Below are positions 60,801 to 64,000 of a stretch of 64,000 bases of DNA, one piece after another. Below the pieces are notes generated by a model. It was not told the origin of the DNA and did not search any database. It saw only the letters and a list, made by a program, of their open reading frames with translations. The first letter of the stretch is position 1; each line of letters opens with the position of its first letter. Source of the stretch: Cristatella mucedo (taxonomy: Eukaryota > Bryozoa > Phylactolaemata > Cristatellidae); assembly GCA_009760855.2 (NCBI GenBank), contig WPIO01000025.1, positions 5,113,501 to 5,177,500 of the forward strand. The letters run 5' to 3'. The position numbers were made by a program, and so were the translations under genes.

Positions 60801-63800
60801 CGGACCTAGCACGGAGCCCTGAGGTACTCCATATTTCAGAGGTACTTCAGATGATCTTTGTCCATTCACGTCAATACTCTGGAGTCTCCCACTGAGATAG
60901 GACCTGAACCACTGCAGAGCAGTGCCAGTGATGCCCAGGCGAGATGAGAGGCGCTCTAGAAGAACTTTGTGATCGATGGTGTCAAAAGCTGCCGAAAGAT
61001 CGAGCAAAACAAGCAGAGACACTCTACCCATGTCTGCATTCCTAAGTAGGTTGTTGTATACCCTAAGCAATGCTGACTCTGTGTAGTGATTAGCTCTAAA
61101 GCCAGACAGGAACTTACTAGCAAGGTGTGAGGTTTCGATATACGAGTTCAGCTGGTCTGCCACGACCCGTTCCAGTGTCTTTGATAGGAATGGTAGAAGG
61201 GAAACTGAGCGGTAGTTGCTTAAGTTCTCTTGGTCTAGTGTAGCTTTCTTGAGAAGTGGCCTGACTACAGCTTTTTTGAAAGGTGCTGGGACGTGACCTG
61301 AGGCTAATGACATGTTAATTATGCTAGTTATGCATGGCAGAAGCAGATCAATGCAACGTAGGAGCAGGACAGTGGGAATAGGGTCCAGAGGATCTTGCAT
61401 CGACCTGCCTCCTTAAATAAAAATAAAAATAAATACTAGCTGATTTAACAGCCTAGTTTTGTATAGCGACATAAGAGCCTGTACGGCTATCCTCACCGCT
61501 TGCAGCGTCGATAAAGAATCACCCACTGCAGGATTCGAACCCACGACCTCGGGACCGAGGTCGTGAAAAGCAACTGTCTTACCTGGTGTGCCATCGCGGC
61601 TCACTATTCACGATCTCCCCTGATAGCTTTCGGCCATCGTTTGCACCTGTCGTTAACATGAAGGAGCAAACTGTCGTCTGCCACCATGGCCGACTCATTG
61701 ATTCTTATTCTCTTTTTTCCAGGGTTGCTCGGTGTTCTCTGGTGCATTCTTTGGGTGTTTCTTGTGTATGACAGCCCTGCTAAGCATCCCCGAATATCAA
61801 GGCACGAGCGAGAGTACATTGAGACTGCTCTCGGCTCCAAGTCCAGGCTGCCGACCGTGTCGGTGAGGGCGGCGCCGTGTTCTGCCGTGCTCCTGCGCTG
61901 CTGCCCAAGTGCTGCTGCAGTCTCCCAGTAAGCGCTTGATTGGGGTAGTCTATTCGAGCCCTGGCTCGTGAGCAGCTGGCAGCAGCTCTTCGGTCTTTGT
62001 CGATTCTGTATGGCTGCCTGCAAACTGCGATTTCAGGATTGCTGCTTGTGGGGCCTGCCTCTCGCCTTGAAGCCCTGGCGCATGTCCAAAATATGAATTG
62101 CTTCAGTCAGTCTGGAATGTGCCCTTCGAGCTACAAGGAGCAAATGTGCTGCTGGTAGGCCTGGCATGCAGGGGTGATTTAGCTGCCTGCCTGCTCTTTC
62201 CTTGGGCCGATCAGAGGTTGGTTATTCTGAAAAGTGGCAGCCCGGTGATTTTAGACTAACGAACTAGATGTACTGGCTCGATAGAGTTCCAGGGCATAGC
62301 CACGTTGCTCAATTAATATAGGGCACTTTCTGAGCATTCATCTCGAATCAGTGACAATGGCGTATATATGGCCACCAGATTCTGTGCACTGGCTTTGGGG
62401 GTTACTTGGAAAGATCATGAACATGTGGCTTTCGAGGAATGGTTACAAGAAGCAGTGGCAGTAAGGATCGTCCCTGGATCTCAGCCCACGAGCCCAGGTG
62501 CTCGAGCTTGACGAGCCAGGTCACGTGGGTTCGAGTCTTCCAGCGGGCAATCCTTTATTGCTCGCTGCAAGCACGGTGATAGGCTCTAAGGCTCTTCTGC
62601 TGCTATATAAATGAGGCTGTTTGATCAACCAACCCCATACTTTACTTTACCATCGTTGAAAGGAATCGGTGAAGCAATTTCCACCTGCAGCATTTGCATT
62701 GGCCCACTCTTATTGTTTTTATCTGTTTTGTAAAGCACGATTATGGCATTCAGTAGGGCACGTTCGAGGATTGTGGTCTCGCATCCGTTAATTAAAACTG
62801 AGCAACAAGCCAGAAACCATAATGACTGGCCAATAGAAGAATCTATCTTCCACCAGCTTTGCACTGTACAAGGCCACCTGTGTCCAATAGAGACATGCCA
62901 CACGTGTCTCGAGGCTGGGAGTAATGGCGATTTAGTGCTACAGGTGTCTGGTGGTGGCAGTCATTGAGTATCACGAATCGGTGATGCATCTTCAGTTCGT
63001 CAGTGCTACTGAGTGCACTTCAGCTCGTCAGTGCTACTGAGTGCACTGTCGGGCATGCTTTCCACAGCTTCGTTCTTCGTGTGCATGTACCTGCTCACAC
63101 TATGCCCTCTGCTTGTGGATGTTACCACCAATCATTTGATAATACTTTCTATACAGAATCTGTAAAGTGCCTAGAAAGAGATTCAGTTGTCTTACGGCGC
63201 TGTACAAATCTATTATTATTATCAGCTCAAGTTTTTGCTATGCTGACTTGCTCACGTGCAGATAGTCAAGGATTGACTTTTACATCTCACATCGCCCACT
63301 GTTTTCACTTAGGGAGAGGACTGCCCTACCAAGAGCCCTCTTGCTCTGACATATTGGGAGCTATTGCATTTTGACTGGTTGTACCTCATGCAGTTCACCA
63401 GAATTCTGTTCATTCAGCCTCGAGCTGTCCTGTGTTTCCATGCTGTCTTGCTGCATTCTCAACTTTTACAACTTGCCCCTGCATTGACATAGTGGCTTAA
63501 AGTTTATTAGTTGGCACGTTATAACCTGTTTTTGCATTATTGTGTGATATTTTGTTTTACTTAATTTTGGGTCCCAGCAGAAGAACATGCATTGCTGCTG
63601 TGCTTTGGGCATCTGCCGAAATACACATCCCTAGGCAGGCATGTGGCAAACGGTGTGAGCTCTTCTCACTGGCTTGACAATCTATTTCTAAGAACCTGAT
63701 TTAACTTCGTGTAAACAAAGAAGCAGGCTCTTTTCTCACGGTTTGAAAATGTGATCATTGTCGGGTGGCATTTCATAAAGCTTGGCATTGGTGAGTGGCA

Positions 63801-64000
63801 GCATATTGATGGCTGCTGACCATCCTCTGCATTTGCTGAAAACATAATCAGTCTACATCCACCATCGTCTGCTTGTGCAAGCCGATATTGTTCTCCTTCA
63901 GTTTAATACAATTCAAGATTAGCTTATTCCTCAGCTCATTTAAATAATTCCCAAATAACATCGGCTTTCAATCCACATGCACGGGAAACAAAGAGTTAAC
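46235..64000 (+). CDS. SLC17A5: SLC17A5-like (sialin family) transporter, 5' half of gene
   Basis: Sialin is a 12-helix major facilitator protein of lysosomes that exports sialic acid with protons; relatives carry glutamate, nucleotides or phosphate. Exons: 46235-46444, 55364-55467, 56186-56315, 59379-59562 and 61723-61862. All have GT/AG borders and matching phases (0, 2, 0, 1, 0). Together they give about 223 residues to the cytosolic loop after helix 6. Hallmarks in order: ARY(I)LAIL with the Arg that corresponds to human Arg39 (mutated in Salla disease), [71 protein letters not shown] (here [14 protein letters not shown]), and [14 protein letters not shown]. The remaining exons lie beyond 64000. 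Assignment to sialin rather than another SLC17 paralogue is likely, not certain. Confidence 0.88.
46626..46793 (+). repeat. tRNA-derived SINE, family A, diverged
   Basis: GGTCTTGGGTTCGAGTCCTG (B box), GGCAATTCTTTATTACCG and AAGTCTCTTCTGAGCTGCAC. In the first intron of the SLC17A5-like gene. Confidence 0.65.
46794..50937. other. SLC17A5-like intron 1, unique-looking part
   Basis: About 4 kb without recognised exon or repeat. Open frames are short; faint LINE-like wording (for example around 49730-50000) is too weak to claim. Confidence 0.4.
50938..51110 (-). mobile_element. L2-like LINE 3' end fragment (O)
   Basis: (TAA)n at 50938-50956, then the reverse complement of the family tail (GAGAACTTCAACTCTTTCTT, GGCGCTTTAG) and UTR words (AGGGGTGACTTGCACAGGGT). 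Confidence 0.8.
51111..53563. other. SLC17A5-like intron 1, mostly unassigned
   Basis: Contains a (TTA)n tail-like run at about 53243-53263 preceded by AAATAGGGATCAAGTCATCT, probably a decayed LINE/SINE end on the + strand. Several GC-richer frames (51340-51697, 51869-52387, 52531-53028) lack any family resemblance. Confidence 0.4.
53567..54098 (+). mobile_element. L2-like LINE, 3' end copy (P)
   Basis: The + strand has [40 protein letters not shown], a run of C's disrupting the frame at about 53768, and a full 3' UTR and tail ending GTGCATTATTATTATTAG. Its 5' break is within a few bases of that of copy K. Confidence 0.9.
54099..55198. other. SLC17A5-like intron 1, right part, nothing recognised
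   Basis: No exon, repeat family or coding frame that I can support. Confidence 0.4.
55199..55289. repeat. (CT)n microsatellite, about 91 bp, just before exon 2
   Basis: Pure CT array ending about 75 bp upstream of the exon 2 start at 55364. Frames of Ser-Leu or Arg-Glu repeats here are artefacts. Confidence 0.95.
55364..55467 (+). CDS. SLC17A5: SLC17A5-like exon 2
   Basis: Acceptor TTGTTCTATAG, donor AA/GTAGGT, phases 0 to 2. It encodes [20 protein letters not shown] then [15 protein letters not shown]. This is helix 2 of the SLC17 fold, with the FFYGYxxTQIPxG signature. Confidence 0.9.
56186..56315 (+). CDS. SLC17A5: SLC17A5-like exon 3
   Basis: Acceptor TCTTTTGCAG, donor GAG/GTATTC, phases 2 to 0. 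It encodes [35 protein letters not shown] and RVLEGLFE. Helices 3 and 4, with the RxLEG motif. The expected Gly before the junction (LGEG) is Phe here (LFE). Confidence 0.9.
56690..56795 (-). mobile_element. L2-like LINE 3' tail fragment (Q)
   Basis: (TAG/TAA)n at 56681-56713, ACACTTGAAAAAGTGCCTTC, AGAGAACTCTTTCTAGGTGC: the tail in reverse complement. In intron 3. Confidence 0.75.
57400..57880 (+). mobile_element. Possible decayed LINE 3' end (R) with (GT)n
   Basis: ACATCTTTTGGGGATCAAGC near 57427 resembles the NLKSFGD(R/Q)AFSS part of the RT frame. At 57817 CACCCCTAACCATATTATAC matches the 3' UTR, followed by ATTATTATTAT. A (GT)n array lies at 57767-57813. The middle is unrelated or too decayed. 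Confidence 0.5.
58045..58208 (-). repeat. tRNA-derived SINE, family A
   Basis: The minus strand begins GGTGAGCCGTGATGACACAC and continues with the B-box region (GTGTTTGACTCCTGCG, mutated), then AAGGCTCTTCTGTTGCTATA and CAGCTAG. In intron 3. Confidence 0.85.
58830..59290 (-). mobile_element. L2-like LINE, decayed 3' end (S)
   Basis: The reverse complement shows UTR and C-terminal words (GGCTTCTTTTTAAATGTTAA, AAGGCATACGAACTAAGGCA, CTAAAAGTGGGCGACAAAG). Only about 90 bp upstream of exon 4. Confidence 0.7.
59379..59562 (+). CDS. SLC17A5: SLC17A5-like exon 4
   Basis: A long T-rich tract and TTTTTTTAG acceptor, donor G/GTGAGA, phases 0 to 1. It encodes [40 protein letters not shown] and [20 protein letters not shown]. 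Contains the His of FPxMHAMW, conserved in SLC17 and tied to proton coupling in sialin. Confidence 0.93.
59644..61410 (-). mobile_element. L2-like LINE, best-preserved RT copy (T)
   Basis: On the minus strand one frame of 502 codons (61400-59895) covers the RT from [20 protein letters not shown] through [50 protein letters not shown] and [16 protein letters not shown] to the end of the C-terminal region. It is broken only by two stop codons: TAG for CAG at about 60687 and TAG for TGG at about 60624. Both are single transitions. The 3' UTR and (ATT)n tail are complete. It lacks the endonuclease (5'-truncated). In intron 4 of the transporter, antisense. Confidence 0.93.
61413..61604 (-). repeat. 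tRNA-derived SINE, family A
   Basis: The minus strand has GTGAGCCGCGATGGCACACC, GTCGTGGGTTCGAATCCTGC, AGGCTCTTATGTCGCTATAC, CAGCTAGTA and a (TTTTTA)n tail. It directly abuts the 5' end of LINE T. Confidence 0.88.
61723..61862 (+). CDS. SLC17A5: SLC17A5-like exon 5
   Basis: Acceptor TTTTTTCCAG, donor TCG/GTGAGG, phases 1 to 0. It encodes [38 protein letters not shown] and KSRLPTVS. This is helix 6 and the start of the central cytosolic loop (SDTPxxHxRIxxxEKEYI in vertebrate sialin). Confidence 0.92.
61863..62477. other. SLC17A5-like intron 5, first part, nothing recognised
   Basis: The next expected exon (beginning around VPW and helix 7) was looked for here and not found. Confidence 0.4.
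62478..62634 (+). repeat. tRNA-derived SINE, family A
   Basis: GTGGGTTCGAGTCTTCCAGC (B box), GGGCAATCCTTTATTGCTCG, AAGGCTCTTCTGCTGCTATA and AATGAGGCTGTTTGATCA. In intron 5. Confidence 0.82.
62635..64000. other. SLC17A5-like intron 5, right part
   Basis: No further transporter exon was seen before the window end. A LINE/SINE 3' tail lies at about 63150-63226 (GTAAAGTGCCTAGAAAGAGA, TTCAGTTGTCTTACGGCGC, ATTATTATTAT), preceded by weak UTR similarity from about 63080. Confidence 0.5.
63080..63226 (+). mobile_element. L2-like LINE 3' end fragment (U)
   Basis: The + strand tail and UTR words described for the family (CTGTAAAGTGCCTAGAAAG, GGCGCTGTACAAATC, ATTATTATTATC). Diverged copy. Confidence 0.7.

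Noticed and set aside
61863..64000. Sixth exon of the SLC17A5-like gene
   Set aside because: No sequence like the loop-to-helix 7 region with suitable splice sites was found; it probably lies beyond the window.

Overview
This is a stretch of animal nuclear genome, almost certainly from an invertebrate metazoan. Evidence: short spliced exons with GT/AG borders and matching phases, many non-LTR retrotransposons, tRNA-derived SINEs, DNA transposon fragments and long dinucleotide arrays. There are no bacterial operons, no rRNA, no CRISPR array and no convincing functional tRNA gene. I cannot name the species. The mix of L2-like LINEs with short (ATT)n tails and hAT and pogo-like pieces suggests a marine or freshwater invertebrate, but that is inference.

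Three host genes can be read from exons. (1) Positions 623-735, + strand, hold the last coding exon of a HECT-type E3 ubiquitin ligase, including the catalytic cysteine; the rest lies left of the window. (2) Complement 4698-23765 holds a gene for CTC1, the large subunit of the CST telomere-replication complex. I reconstruct about eleven exons by homology and splice phase. It is about 765 codons as read, shorter than the vertebrate protein of about 1,200, so exons are missing from my model or the protein lacks central OB folds. (3) From 46235 to beyond the right edge, + strand, is the 5' half of an SLC17 transporter close to sialin (SLC17A5), the lysosomal sialic acid/proton exporter. Five exons have consistent phases; the next exon was not found before 64000.

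The rest is mainly transposon-derived. One L2/CR1-like LINE family supplies at least 15-20 copies, mostly 5'-truncated. The fullest is complement 39565-43372 (endonuclease plus reverse transcriptase), and the best-preserved RT copy is complement 59644-61410. Two tRNA-derived SINE families occur, and one (SINE-B) ends in the same 3' tail as the LINE. A ZMYM/DUF4371-type hAT transposase relic lies at complement 32905-35090. A 187-bp SPIN/URR1-like hAT MITE lies at 26909-27095, and two pogo-like MITEs lie at 4030-4520.

Layout: 0-0.7 kb HECT end; 0.7-4.7 kb intergenic with a SINE and MITEs; 4.7-23.8 kb CTC1 with TE-filled introns; 23.8-46.2 kb intergenic, including a CpG-rich block (24.2-28.4 kb) with unidentified decayed coding sequence, the hAT relic and nested LINEs; 46.2-64 kb SLC17A5-like gene with an 8.9-kb first intron. 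The three genes act separately (protein ubiquitylation, telomere maintenance, lysosomal export); nothing suggests a shared pathway.
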